NCBI GenBank assembly: GCA_026545765.1
Contig: CM048843.1
Span: 21,573,646-21,637,645, forward strand
DNA length: 64,000 nt
Source: Plantago major
Taxonomy: Eukaryota > Streptophyta > Magnoliopsida > Lamiales > Plantaginaceae
Direction of reading: 5' to 3'
Shown here: piece by piece, positions 1-10,280 of the stretch
Layout of the letters: each line of letters begins with the position of its first letter
Numbering within the stretch: the first letter of the stretch is position 1
Notes under the pieces: model-generated
Told to the model about the DNA's origin: nothing
The model's input: only the letters and a program-made list of their open reading frames with translations
The model's database searches: none
Position numbers and translations under genes: made by a program

Positions 1-460
1 TTTCCTGACTTCCTTTTCCTCTATCAGAGGAGGAATTTCTTCTTTGCGAGTACATTCCTGCAATAATATCTTCAAATATTAAAGAATCTGGGAGACTGAT
101 ATTATCTTTCCATTTTATAAACACATGTCTAAAAACGTCATATTTAAAGTATTTAATAGACATAATCTTTGCAGAATCATAATCTGTTTTTTGGTTATAT
201 AAACCATCTTGAAACTTTAAAACACATTTTATGGTTGAAAATATTTCTTTAGCAATAGTGGCGTAGTTTTACTGATTATTTTTCCACTTTTCAGAATAAA
301 GCTTAACAAGATATTCTTGTTTATTATGAGCATCAATCTGTTTAAGAATTCCTCCATAACCTATATCAGAAGCATCTGTTTCAACAGATTTATCCCATTA
401 GGGATTACTCAACATAAGACAAGGCAAAGTTTTCACCTTTTCTTTTAATTTCCTAACAGC
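1..460 (-). pseudogene. Pararetroviral RNase H remnant (cut by window edge)
   Basis: On the minus strand this stretch continues the polyprotein past the reverse transcriptase. It encodes an RNase H-like start with an E-T-D-A-S-D segment followed by G-Y-G-G-I-L near 370-390. Further down is a segment typical of the caulimovirid RNase H domain that mentions repeated Tyr/Lys residues. At least two in-frame stops interrupt it, around 270 and 400, so no long open frame is present. The normal role of the domain is to degrade the RNA strand of RNA-DNA hybrids in reverse transcription. The rest of the domain lies beyond position 1. I cannot say whether the element is complete to the left. Confidence 0.65.
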
Positions 461-1130
461 CTAAGTATGATGATCAGACCAAGGCTTTGGATCCTTTTTA
501 AGTCTATCATATAAGATAGCAGTATCTTGAGCTATGTCTTTATAATAGGAAGAGATATGATTCAAACTTCCTAAAAACCTCTGTAACTGGATTTTATTAG
601 TTATTTCATCAGGAAATTTGTCAGCAAAATCAATGCTTCTATTTATTGGGATAATATTACTTTTTTCAATATAATGACCCAAAAATCTAATTTTTGTCTG
701 AAACAAAGACATCTTTGGTTTTGATATAACTAAACCACTCTGTATGACTATTTTCTTTAATATATCCAAATGTTTAAAATGGGATTCAATATCCTTTGAG
801 AAAACTAGGATATCATCAATATAGACTAATATAAAATCACTATAAGGAGTGAAGATATCATTCATAATTTTCTGAAATTCAGAAGGAGCATTTTTCAAAC
901 CAAATGGCATTACATTCCATTCGTAATGTCCTATTGGAACATTAAAGGCTGTTTTATACCTATCTTTTTGTTCAATTTGAACTTGCCAATAACCTGATTT
1001 TAAATCAAATTTTGAAAATAATATTGAATCATAAAGTCTTTCTAAAAGATCTTTTTTATTCGGAATAGGATGCCTAATCCATTTTAAAACCTTATTAAGG
1101 GGTTTATAATTTATAACTAATCTAGGAACT
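461..1130 (-). pseudogene. Pararetroviral reverse transcriptase core, frameshifted
   Basis: The open part (910-461, 149 codons) carries the M-P-F-G-L-K-N-A-P motif at its start. The catalytic Y-I-D-D-I-L motif is intact about 30 residues in, followed by the F-L-G-H and R-F-L-G-S-L-N-H-I blocks of the thumb and connection. The same frame extends upstream to about 1130, covering the K-S-G-Y-W-Q region. Around 1130 it is out of frame with the N-terminal part at 1610-1122. The Met at 910 is therefore an internal residue, not a real start. The enzyme would copy pregenomic RNA into DNA. The key catalytic aspartates remain, but the frameshift and nearby stops make the gene non-functional as it stands. 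Confidence 0.85.
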
Positions 1131-1610
1131 CCTCTTTCCTAGCTCACTATGTTTATTAACATAAAAGGCCGTACAAGACCAAGGAGATTGAGAAGGGCTT
1201 ATCAGACCCTTTTGTAATAAAGAATCAATTTCTTTTTTACAGAGTTCTAAATACTCTGAATTCATTTGACAAGGTCTTGCCTTTGTCGGAATTCTTTTTT
1301 CATCAAAATCTTCCTCATAAGGAAGGCTGACCACATGCTTCTTTCTATTCCAGAAAGCATAAGGATGGTCATCACAGATTTCTAGAGAAAGTTGATTTTC
1401 AATCAATCTAATCTTCCCTTGTAATTTGGGATTTTGAAGTTTTTCTTCAATAGTCAAAGAGTTTATTTCTTGTTTTAAGAAATTCATCTGGTTTTTCTTT
1501 AAAGTCAGATGATCATACATTTCATGTAACATTCTATGAAATGGTTTTGTAATAAAATTTAAATGAATTTTCCCACCTTGAAAAGTTCCAGTAATACCAG
1601 AATTATCCAC
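1122..1610 (-). pseudogene. Protease C-terminus to reverse transcriptase N-terminus, pararetroviral
   Basis: The 162-codon open segment runs from the end of the protease into the start of the reverse transcriptase. Near its end it shows the K-A-R-P-C-Q-M block, then L-L-Q-K-G-L-I-S-P-S-Q-S-P-W, the usual N-terminal finger motif of caulimovirid RT. The frame closes just after the Y-V-N-K-H segment because of a frameshift near 1130, and the continuation lies in another frame down to 461. The N-terminal Met is internal to the old polyprotein. The family assignment rests on this motif order and on the neighbouring RT core. Confidence 0.75.
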
Positions 1611-1956
1611 ATGGGTAAAAGGATAAATCTTTGAGATAAAAGGAGTACCAAGTATTACTTGGTTGGAAATATCCTTTGTTAGTAAAAAACTGGTTTGAAT
1701 ACAGTTTTTATCAATACAGATATAAGCTTTAGGAAGCTTATACTTTATATTTAATTTTTCTCCAAAGCATGAGAAAGAGTATGTGTAGTTTTATGAAAAT
1801 ACTTTGTAGGAATTAATCCTTCCTGTATAACATTTAAATCGCTCCATTTGTCAATAAGAGGTCAAATCTTTGAAAAGTAATTATCAATTAATAAGGTAAT
1901 TCTAACATACCATTTTTGAGATATAACCATCTCTAAAGTTGATAAAAAATTATCAT
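1611..1956 (-). pseudogene. Pararetroviral aspartic protease region, disrupted
   Basis: This gap between open segments still translates, with stops and a frame change, to protease-like sequence. Minus-strand codons around 1835-1855 read L-I-D-K-W-S-D-L-N, where the family normally has an Asp-Thr/Ser-Gly triad followed by A-D-L-N. Further on, near 1650-1670, is an I-L-G-T-P-F-I block, the conserved C-terminal protease motif. A stop codon lies just before the active-site region. The altered triad and the stop both indicate an inactive enzyme. In a functional element the protease would cleave the polyprotein. Confidence 0.6.
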
Positions 1957-2361
1957 CTACTTGTGAATCAAAACATTGAGTCTTTTACTTTGACTCGATT
2001 CACTAGTAGTAGACTGGGTAGACTGATTAGTCTCTTTTTTATAATTTTCAAGTTTAGAAACTCGATAGTCTATTAACTTATTTTCTTTTTTCAAAAACTG
2101 AATCTCTTTTTTGAGATTTTCAACTTCCATCTCTAAATCATGAGTAGAAGTTGGAGATTCAACTGTCCTTCTCTGTTTTAGAAGTTTATAAACTTCTGAC
2201 ATTGAGTAAGGCTCATCATTTTTAAAATCTTCTGGAAGAACCATTGGTTCAGGCACAGAAGTAGAAGTACTTGGAATATTATCCATCTGATCTATTAATT
2301 TAGATCGTAACTCATGATCTTTGATATGTTTCAGAAACTCGATAATATTATTACCGTCCAA
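1957..2361 (-). pseudogene. Coiled-coil linker segment of pararetroviral polyprotein
   Basis: This 134-codon open segment lies between the coat protein and protease. Its middle (about residues 70-110) is rich in Glu, Lys and Leu with heptad-like spacing, ending in a Y-R-V-S-K-L-E-N segment, and looks like a coiled coil. A Ser/Thr-rich tail follows. The upstream gap (2362-2612) translates to a very acidic Asp/Ser/Glu-rich linker. Similar coiled-coil or acidic linkers occur in caulimovirid polyproteins, where coiled coils can mediate virion association. That role is an inference from position. No catalytic motif is present. Confidence 0.6.
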
Positions 2362-2612
2362 AACATTTAAATCAGTTCCTTGGAACTGTGAGAGAATATT
2401 GTAAAATTCTTTATTAAAGAATTTACTGTCATCTGTGTTTTCTTGTTTCTTGATACAAGGTTGTCCAAGAATACAAGGTTCACACTCTGACTCTGAATCA
2501 GATATTACCGATTCTTGATCAAGAACTTTTAAGTTCTCTTCTTCAGTACTATTAGTACTAATAGAAGCATCTGAATCATCAGAAGAGTTATTACTCTTTT
2601 CTTCATCAGAAT

Positions 2613-3335
2613 TTAGAAGAATCTTTGAAAGAGTTTCAAATCATTATCAGCTTTTAATCTGTTTAATTTCCTCTTGGTCCAACAATGTGTTGCAAAATGA
2701 CCAAGTTTTCCACAAGCTCGGCAAACTATTAGTTTCTTTCGAATCCGTTTTCTTTCTTCTCTATCTTCTCTTCTTTGTTTACGGATTTCTAATTTTCTAG
2801 GAGAGTAATGTCTCTTGTTTTTTGGTTTATAAGGCGACTTCTTTTCCGACTTATGAGATTTAGAAGTGGATGGAACATCCATCCCAAATTGATCACAGAA
2901 CTGTCCCAACTGGGCCTTTTCTTTCAAGTTCTGTCTTTTAATTTGTTGATTTAATTTAATCTCATTACATAAGGCTAAACCTTCTTGAATACAAGTTCCA
3001 ATTAACTTGCCATAAGTATTTTCATAAGGGATAGAAACTTTATCTTTTCTAAGATTTTTCCTAACCCTTTCTGCAAATAATGCAGGAAGTCCATCAATGA
3101 ACTTTGATTTCCAATGAGAGCTATTACACTCAGGTAATTCCATTACCCTGTTTAAAAATGTGTCTTTATACCAACGAAAATCAGTTAAAGTTTTACATCT
3201 TAAGTTTTGTAAAACAGTTCGAATATTTTCGCTGTTATCGAAATATCTTCCGGTGAAATGTTCAATAATAGTAACAACAAGAGTATAGACTGCATTTTCT
3301 ATAGTACTACCATCCTCTTGTTTTACAAAGATCAA
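2613..3335 (-). pseudogene. Pararetroviral coat protein, C-terminal half with zinc knuckle
   Basis: This 240-codon open segment holds the conserved capsid core of the family. It includes the N-L-R-C-K-T-L-T-D-F-R-W-Y-K-D-T-F block, the L-P-E-C-N-S-S-H-W-K-S-K-F-I-D-G-L-P block and the Y-G-K-L-I-G block. A basic Lys/Arg tail follows, then a CCHC zinc knuckle with spacing C-x2-C-x4-H-x4-C near residues 205-218. The protein would package nucleic acid in the virion. The first Met lies only about 15 bases after the previous open segment (4168-3350) in another frame, so a small indel split one original reading frame. An acidic region follows towards 2362. Confidence 0.85.
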
Positions 3336-3349
3336 AATATGATTTTTCC

Positions 3350-4168
3350 TTACGGTGAAAGATAATTATCCTGACCTTTTAATTGTCCTGTAAAACCAGC
3401 GACAATCATTTTTGCAACATTTTTATCAGTGTTGCCATTTGTTTTACAAATAGTAGAATACATAAGCATTCTATGAATCATATTATAAATCTGCCTATCA
3501 GCATAAGCATCTAGGTTCCATTCATAAATGTTTTTACCATTATAACTGTTATTCAGTATGTACTCTTGCTCTTCATGCAAGGTATCTATAGGAGAAGGTC
3601 TCCTATAATAGTACATACGTTGGGTTGGTCTATCAGCCCATTTTCCCAACTTGTTAATTTCATCACTGATCACTTCTTTGTAATCAGGATTTTCTTTTAC
3701 AACATCATGAAGAGTTGTAAGTTTCATATCTTTAAATTTTTCAGTTAAGAACTTTTCAAGTTCTTTCATAGACTTTAATTTAAAATTTGAAATTTCAGGA
3801 GGTGGTTGAATATTAGGACAGGCAGAATCCTGTTCCTTCTCCTTTTCTTTTAAAGAAACATTTGAATTTAAAGAAAGATTAGGGTTAATAGTTTTTAAAA
3901 CTAAATCCACCATTTCACTCAGAGAAGTTAAAGGTCTTTCGAGAACATTAATAAACAGATTAGTATAATTACATTGCTGCTCAATCATCCTGTTAATTTG
4001 TTTACAGGTTACTGGTAGAGTTTCATCTTCCAGTAGTTTCGCAAAAGCTAGGAAACTATGATTTCCTTTTTCAATTTGAAAAGACTGTTGCGGAGGATAG
4101 ACTTGTTGTAAATTCCTCCCTGTCGAAAGTTTATAATTCCTTTCTAATACTGAAATATATTGTTCCAC
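3350..4168 (-). pseudogene. Pararetroviral coat protein, N-terminal part
   Basis: This 272-codon segment sits just upstream of the capsid core in the direction of translation. Its last third has the features that precede the core in this family: an R-P-T-Q-R-M-Y-Y-Y-R-R-P-S-P segment, then Y-E-W-N-L-D-A-Y, and finally A-K-M-I-V-A-G-F-T-G-Q-L-K-G. The frame then closes, and the continuation starts in another frame at 3335. The N-terminal part is poorly conserved, with a Glu/Lys stretch. The Met chosen by an ORF search is probably internal to the original polyprotein. Confidence 0.78.
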
Positions 4169-4373
4169 ATATTTAGAAACAAACCATGGAACAAAAGGAA
4201 TTGGAGTATTGTGTTTTTCACAATCTTTATAAAATTCATTTTGAATAGAAGTTTTCTCTTGAAGAGAAGTTTGTAAAAACCAATTTTAAAAGGTTCCCAT
4301 CTGGTAAATTGAATTCGCTTTTAATCTTTTGCCTGCCAGGAGAGCCGGCTAAAATCAATTTGACTTGAATTCA

Positions 4374-5000
4374 TTAATAACGAAATTCCATTTCTGATGC
4401 AGTTATATCTGCTTCAGTTGGAGTATGTGTAACTCCTTTGACAATATTATCAAAATCTTTATTTATTCGAAGTTCATTAATATGATCTTCTGTAATTGTT
4501 TCAAAAGATTTTTGTATTCTGCTTTTAGCAGAGGTCGACATCCTTGATGGAGTATCAACTACATAATCAATAGGTGATATAAACGATCTTAAAGAAGAAG
4601 ACTTAGTAAGTCTTGAAGAAGATCCTATAAAATCGTTGTTATTATCAAACTGCATTTTTACCAAACCTTCAGGAGTTTGGATAACATCTATTAAATTATT
4701 TTGAATAACAGGTTGTGAGGGTACAGCCTGTTTAATTGTCCAATTTTCAGGAAAATCTATTTCTTCCCATTTAATAGATCTACGAGTAGTAATTTTAGAT
4801 TTGCTAAAATTAGTCTCAATTAGAATAGTTTCATTTAAAGGTTTATCAACCCTTCGGCAATGAGGATTTAGAGTAAACAAAGGTTTATAATAAATCCTAT
4901 AACAGATACAGATTGTTTCTGTACCAGAAATATAATTATAACCATTAGTTTTAACATTTAATGTTAAAGAATCTAAAATATTAATATCTGATAAAGACAA
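4374..5000 (-). pseudogene. Movement-protein C-terminal domain / linker of pararetrovirus
   Basis: This 208-codon segment follows the movement-protein core. It carries a beta-rich region with a Y-N-Y-I-S-G-T-E-T-I-C-I-C-Y-R-I-Y-Y pattern near residues 18-37. A short block, I-K-W-E-E-I-D-F-P-E-N-W, is also typical of these polyproteins. A Ser-rich region with S-R-M-S-T-S follows. The segment is out of frame with its neighbour at 5479-5051 and is separated from the coat segment by about 200 bases that contain stops. I assign it by position and by resemblance to the movement-protein tail. No enzymatic motif is visible. Confidence 0.65.
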
Positions 5001-5050
5001 TTGTAAATTCGGATAAACATCAAAATAAACTGGACCATGGGCTAAACTAA

Positions 5051-5479
5051 TCAGCGTATAATTCCGATTAAGGATTTTTTCCAGTCTAAGTTTCTACCAT
5101 CTCTAAGAGCAGCTATAAAGCTCTCAGGTAGTCCTTCTAAGGTTAAAGGTTTAAAAGCAATTTGCACTAAACCAATATATAAAAATTTGTAAAGGTTTTT
5201 ATAAACGGCAATATCTTTCTCACTGAGTAGTTTTATTACTAACTCATCATTATCAAGTGAGATAGATTCTTCAGTAGTTTTAACTACCTGTTTTAAACCC
5301 AATTTTTCAAAAGTACCTAACTGGTAAATAACCTTAGGCTCGATTCTTGGAATCGTCCATTTATTTAATAAATCTAAATTCTGGGGAATATCAAATTCCT
5401 CACTTCTACTGTTTTTAACAGTATCTTTCCTTCTTATCATGTTTATCATGATCATAAAACAGTTCGTGTTAAGACTCAA
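5051..5479 (-). pseudogene. 30K-type movement protein N-terminal core, pararetroviral
   Basis: This is the first open segment of the element, 142 codons. Its second half contains a Y-I-G-L-V-Q-I-A-F-K-P-L-T-L-E-G-L stretch followed by A-A-L-R-D-G-R and W-K-K-S-L. This is the hallmark block of the 30K movement proteins of petuvirus-like caulimovirids. The protein family enlarges plasmodesmata for cell-to-cell spread. The start at 5479 lies only seven bases from a TA microsatellite, which looks like the integration border, so the true start could have been elsewhere. Truncation and the later frameshifts make it a relic. Confidence 0.82.
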
Positions 5480-5486
5480 TCTTATG

Positions 5487-5508
5487 TATATATATATATA
5501 TATATATA
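5487..5508. repeat. (TA)n microsatellite at the border of the pararetrovirus
   Basis: An uninterrupted TA dinucleotide run sits right at the 5' end of the movement-protein segment. Endogenous caulimovirids, including florendoviruses and rice RTBV-like elements, have been reported to sit preferentially at TA repeats. The run is therefore a plausible integration site. Confidence 0.85.
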
Positions 5509-5509
5509 T

Positions 5510-7105
5510 GTTTCAGACTTGTAACATTCAAACAAGCACCCAACTGTCTACAACATTATTGCAGTTACAAAAGCCATACTCACACTACTTCAGTTAGGAG
5601 GGCCCCCAAGAAACAAAAAGAAACAAGAAGACAATCCCATACTAGCCTATATAAGGAGACCGCTCATATAGCGGCAACACAGAAGCTTCGGATAGAGAAG
5701 ATCGGACGCAAACAGCTGCGGACTAACAACCATAGAGCTTCAGAGTTACAATCGCGGATCCGGTACTACAAAACTTCAGCAAAACTCGACTGAATAAGAA
5801 ACACATGCCTCGGACGAATTGACCTTCGGACTCCCATAGCTGGAGATATAATCAGGAACGAACTTCATGGATTCGATTCAGATGGCAACAAATCGAAATA
5901 TTATGGATTCAGATGCACCGGAGCCGATTGCTGAAAAATCAACACGCTGAACAACTGATTTGTCAATGACGCAGCTTATAATCTGCCCGTAAATAAAACC
6001 AATTCAAATCCATAACCAACTGTAGATCGTGAGGCGCGGCGATCTACAAGAATTTGTAGGCGGAAGAGAAACATAGCGAAAAGGAGATCAGGAGAAGAAA
6101 GAAAAGAGCAGATGGCGCACGTACACGCTCATCACCCATAGTTCTTGTCCGCTTCGGTTCTTTCTTACTTTCGCGACCAAATGGCCCGGAAGAGAGGGGG
6201 CTCGGTCCCACAATTAGTGCACACACTTATTGATCCCTCTCAACAAATGCCGCCAATCGGAGCTCTTCCTCCCCTGGAAGTGCGAATCCGAGCGTCACAC
6301 CCAGATTCGGGGCCAATCCGCTTCGGAGGAAACAGAGAGTGGGATTAGACATAAAAGAGAGTGTGGCGGACTCAAAGCCCAAGCAAGAAGCGCACTCTTC
6401 TCTATTCTTCCACTGCTGCACCGTCTGGCTCACCAGCTTCGATCACCTCCTCTTGCCATCGCAACTTCTACCTTCACCGAGAAATTACGGAAGTTCGGTC
6501 CGAGCATGATGTCGCAGAAAAGCTCCGAGCACTCAGAACGGAAAAGCTCGGGCTGTAGTATAAAAACCAGAGCTTTAGCAGATCCGGATCTACAGACACT
6601 CGCCTCGGACGATCTCGAACAGACTGAACCGATGAATAGCAGCAAATTACGAGCTCGGAACAGTTGCCACGGACCAGTCCAAGATTCGGACTGAGGAGAT
6701 CCAAATTCGGACTATAGCAAACTGCGAGATTAGGACGAACAGCGGAAGGAGGCTAGTGTTGATTGTAGAGAGAGAAAGCTCGAAATGGAATTGTGGCATC
6801 TGTAAAGCAACACTGGAGAGTTCAAGAAGGAAAGATATTTGGTTGAGAAAGAGAAGAGTGCACAGTACTGGTTTCGTGAAAAATAGCGCTACCTAGACTC
6901 TTCAAATTGATACACAATAGGAAGAAGAGGACAAGAAGGAAAATAAAAACTAGCTTGCAATGGGCGTACGGAAGAGATACCAACAAGTCAACCAAAGCCC
7001 AAACCGCATTGATATCAACTCTAAAAAACTCTTCTCTCTAAAATTGGAGGGAAGTGTGGCAAATGGAAGAAGTTATACAAAGTCTTATAAAATTCCTATC
7101 ATATT
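5510..7105. other. Unassigned, relatively GC-rich stretch
   Basis: I recognise no gene here. The overlapping short open frames on both strands at 6044-6704 have no recognisable domain and shadow each other. A TATA-like CTATATAAGG occurs at about 5648 on the plus strand and a TATAAAAA at about 6560. The hexamer TCGGAC and its variants recur many times between 5700 and 6720. The stretch could be the flank into which the pararetrovirus integrated, or a decayed element. I cannot decide. Confidence 0.4.
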
Positions 7106-7483
7106 AGGAGAGTACAAAAAGTCCCCTTGGTTTCTACATAAATTGTTTAGTTTTTAGTTTTGCCCGTTTTATATTTCGCGGGTCAAAATTAACTAGATTT
7201 CGCGGGTCAGAATGTATTTGGGTCATGCCATTTTATAATGGGTATAGTATAAATAGGTATTTTTCAGTTTTTTCCCCCTTTTCTTCTCATTTCTCTCCCA
7301 TTTCTTCAGTAAACCATCCATTTTCTCTCAAATTTGGCGAAGAACCCTAATCTGCTCATTTTCACTCACGATCGTCAGGTTTGTTTCGTTTCTCTTCGAT
7401 TTTCAGTGTTTTGAAGTTGTTCTAGTTGTTGTTTATCTGTTTTGTGAGCTTTTTAATTTCGATTTCGATTTTTAGTTTCTTCA

Positions 7484-7828
7484 ATGGCGGAATCGAGCTT
7501 GAATGTTGACGTTGTCGGTGCCGATGTAGATTCCGGTGGTGGATTCATCGCGCGATCATCAGGTAATGTCTGTTCAAGCTCGATTTTAGTGTTTTTGAGT
7601 TCGATTTTGCTTTTTGTTGCTTTGATTTTGGTCTGTTGCTGCGACTTTGAATTGCAATTTTGCTTCGATTTTTGTAATTTCATCGCGATTTTGTGTTGCT
7701 TCGATTTTGAATCGGTCTGTGTTGCTGATTCCAGTATTTTTGAATTCGATGTTCGTAGTTTTCGAAGATTGACGGCTAATATGAGGAATATGGAGAATGA
7801 TCTCAAGCAAATCTCCATGGCTATGATG
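7484..7828 (+). pseudogene. Gene-fragment exons inside the candidate Mutator-like element
   Basis: A leader with TATA-like TATAAATA (about 7249) and a CT-rich stretch precedes an ATG at 7484. The first coding piece is about 27 codons, starting M-A-E-S-S-L-N-V-D, and reaches a GT at about 7562. A T-rich, intron-like stretch of about 190 bases follows. The next piece (about 7752-7827), ending D-L-K-Q-I-S-M-A-M-M, is followed by GTAAGT. The whole region also reads as one open frame of 115 codons, but its Phe/Cys-rich centre looks like translated intron. I do not recognise the protein. It may be a captured host gene whose last exon is at 11406-11533. Confidence 0.4.
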
Positions 7829-8503
7829 TAAGTCGTAAGTATGAGTTTCTGAAGAAGAATTTTGAACAGTTTCGCTGATATTGCTAGATCGCCGTATTAT
7901 TGTTCTATTTCTGTAATCTATGCAAGAGAATGTTGAAATCTAGTGATTGTTATCATCTTCTAGTCTAGTAGTAATAAGTAGAATTAGAAGAGCATAATTA
8001 ACCTGTTTTCCGATTGAGCAATTTGTCAATCTGTGTCTAGCATGCTTTAGCTATTCATGAGCAGTTCAACTATTTCATCACGTTTATAAGCTTATGTATT
8101 CAGTTGTAACCATTATCTGCAATGCCTCCTTATTGGTAACAAATTAGATAGTATGCTCTTTTGCTCATCTTCAATGAGATCTAATTTTTATTTGAGCAGG
8201 TTCTGCTGGTGTTTGTTGCAAGTTTGTTGATGTTGATCTAATTTTTATTTGAGCAGATCCGATCGGTCGTCATTGCGGCGAAGAGCCTCCTTACGTATTG
8301 ATTCTATTCAGTTCATATATTTTCTGTTCCAAATCTCTCGCTTTTGCAATCAATTGATATGTTGATAGCAATCGATTAGGAAGTATAATTGGTTGCTATT
8401 TTAGCGTTTGGGGAAGTTTCTCTGCTGGTGAAATGATTTTTGTGCGTTATTTACGTTTCGTGTTGTCTCTTATTTGGTACATTAGGATCGTTTCGTGTTG
8501 TCT

Positions 8504-8556
8504 GTCTAGTTGTTACATTATATTGTCTAGTTTTTACATCATATTGTCTAGTGTTG
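8504..8556 (+). repeat. TGTCTAG-type short repeats left of copia A
   Basis: Three copies of TGTCTAGT followed by a T-rich tail occur here. The same unit recurs at about 11556-11665 on the other side of copia A. It supports the reading that copia A interrupted one contiguous host element. Just to the right (8556-8611) is a short degenerate GGGAAATTTGTT tandem repeat. Confidence 0.6.
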
Positions 8557-8611
8557 GGAAATTTGTTGGAAAATTTCTTGGGAAATTTGTTAGGAAATTT
8601 GTTAGATATTT

Positions 8612-10264
8612 TGTTAGAAATATCTGTTTAGATTTTGATCAGCAACATGATGACTTATCTTAGTCTCAGAAAGGTGAATAGTACTCTTGGTTCACTTGAA
8701 CATTGTAAAAGAGGAAACTCACTAAGTATGATAGTCTAGCTAATCTTGTATAGGATGTTAGGTCTCAAAATGTAATTTTTATTTTATGAAGAGAAGACCA
8801 AGAAGAAGACATCCAAGCAGAACAAGCTCAACGACATTGAAGACTTGAAGAAACTGCAGATTACAGAAACTATTTTTCAGATACCTTAGCCAGATATCTT
8901 GAAGACACGAATAGTTTTAAACAAACTGTGTCACAAGAGATATCTGAGAAATAAAAGGCCTATCTGAAAACAAGGAAAGTGTCCACAGATATCTATTCTC
9001 AGATACCTTGAGCATTAACCACATTTCTGAAAAAGAAATATATATATATTGCAAACAAAGTTGTTTCAATAAAAGTGGTATCTGAAGATTGAAGATAAGG
9101 ACGTGCAAAGAATCAGATAACACTAGTCTACGACATAAAGCATAGTTAGATTGGCACTACAGGACAAAAAGTATAGTACAATGCATTTAATGCCGGACAG
9201 AGATGTCGAATAAAAGCAACGATACTCAAGAAGAAGACAAAACCTCTAAAGATCTTATACACGGATATCAATAGTTTGAATTTGAGCTAACGGATACTAT
9301 TCAAACGGCACTCAAATTCATCTATAAATATCAACACTTAGGCTTGAAGAGACACACCTTGAACAAAGCGACACAACCTGAACACCTTACTCTCTCAAAG
9401 CAACTTACTTATCCTCAAAGCTTTACATTGCGACCAAAGCTTTTGATCTTGAGTAACCTGAAGTTCTAAGTGTCACGATCCTAAACAAGCACTATACGTG
9501 AAAGAGTTGAAACGAAGATCAAGTATCCGAGATTCATTCTCTTGAACATTTATCTAAGACTTGTCGATAAAAGAACAAGATACCATACATTGAAAAGTGT
9601 ATTAAGTATACTTGATTCACGAGCTATCTGAATAATGAATAAGTTATTAAAGAAGCTCATCGACAACTCAAACCAAAACCAACACCATAATCTGGTGGAT
9701 GCAGGAAGTACTTAGTTTGAAAAATCGGGGAATAACTCCAGGTTACCGGAGTATAGGAAGTACTTGATTTGGGAAACTAAGGAATAACTCCAAGGTTATT
9801 GAGTATAGGAAGTACTTAGCTTGGGAAGCTAGGGAATAACTCAAAAAGGTTTCTGGGTACAGGAAGTACTTGGCTGTGAAAGCCGAGGAACAACTCAGGG
9901 GGAACATTTGGTTGGGAACCATTTGTTTAAAGGAATCTTAGAATAGGATTTTTGTAAGGAGAACTCAATTATCTATTCTAGTGAATTCTAGGTCTCTGGA
10001 AGACAAGTGGATTAGTTGGAGGATTACCACCTCCAGATACCACTATACTTGCCGTGTTATTTACCTTTACGTATTTACATTTCAAACACACACACACTTT
10101 AACTGCTTTACGCACTTATCTTTATTAAGTCTTCCGCGCTCTGATTCTAAGTATCAGATATCTATTCAGATATCTGAGAAATAGTTTTTATCGACAAAAG
10201 TTTAAAGACTATTCACCCCCCCCCCCCCCCCTCTAGTCTTACTTTGTCGTTATCTGGACCAACA
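8612..10264 (+). repeat. LTR of Ty1/copia element A
   Basis: The block starts TGTTAGAAATATCTG and ends CTGGACCAACA, giving TG...CA ends with a short inverted terminal match. It is followed after two bases by a tRNA-iMet-type primer binding site. It aligns over its length with the block at 36662-38251 and, inverted, with 26427-27760. Inside are a tandem hairpin repeat (9702-9905) and a long C run (10215-10231) near the 3' end. The length of about 1.65 kb is long for copia. The right-hand LTR of this copy is missing. Confidence 0.78.
9702..9905 (+). repeat. Four-unit tandem repeat (about 52 bp) with hairpins in copia A LTR
   Basis: The units begin at 9702, 9754, 9806 and 9860. Each starts AGGAAGTACTT and continues with an inverted repeat, then GGAATAACTC. 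The stems are TTGATTT/AAACTAA-like in unit 2, TAGCTT/AAGCTA in unit 3 and TTGGCT/AGCCGA in unit 4. Unit 1 has lost its pairing. Paired changes between units keep the stem. Confidence 0.8.
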
Positions 10265-10266
10265 AG

Positions 10267-10280
10267 TGGTATCGGGCGGG
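10267..10280 (+). promoter_or_regulatory. Primer binding site of copia A (tRNA-iMet type, mutated)
   Basis: TGGTATCGGGCGGG starts two bases after the LTR. The related element at 38254 has the canonical TGGTATCAGAGC, complementary to the 3' end of plant initiator tRNA-Met. The copy here has changed after the seventh base. Confidence 0.8.

Larger units (their letters stand above)
1..5479 (-). mobile_element. Endogenous pararetrovirus (Caulimoviridae, petuvirus/florendovirus-like), degenerate
   Basis: Read on the minus strand, this block shows the order movement protein, coat protein with zinc knuckle, aspartic protease, reverse transcriptase and RNase H. That order, as one polyprotein, is typical of petuviruses and florendoviruses. 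There is no integrase, which separates it from LTR retrotransposons. The frame is broken many times: separate open segments lie at 5479-5051, 5000-4374, 4168-3350, 3335-2613, 2361-1957, 1610-1122 and 910-461. The window edge cuts the RNase H end. The movement-protein end stops within a few bases of a (TA)n microsatellite at 5487-5508. It is an old, inactive genomic copy. The family call is firm and the genus call is an inference from protein resemblance. Confidence 0.88.

Noticed and set aside
1..5479. Possibility of an intact, inducible virus
   Set aside because: Many stops, frameshifts and a replaced protease triad are present, and part of the element lies outside the window.
6044..6704. 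Cluster of overlapping open frames of 60-150 codons on both strands
   Set aside because: They mutually overlap, show no domain, and are explained by higher GC content.
8433..8663. Hydrophobic open frame with V-G-K-F repeats
   Set aside because: It translates a short degenerate tandem repeat running into the copia LTR. There is no gene context.
10215..10231. Long C runs here and near 12885 and 30025, and G runs near 12070 and 26460, as functional G-quadruplex sites
   Set aside because: Plain homopolymers in repeats are prone to slippage and assembly error. Without G-tract spacing they do not support a quadruplex claim.
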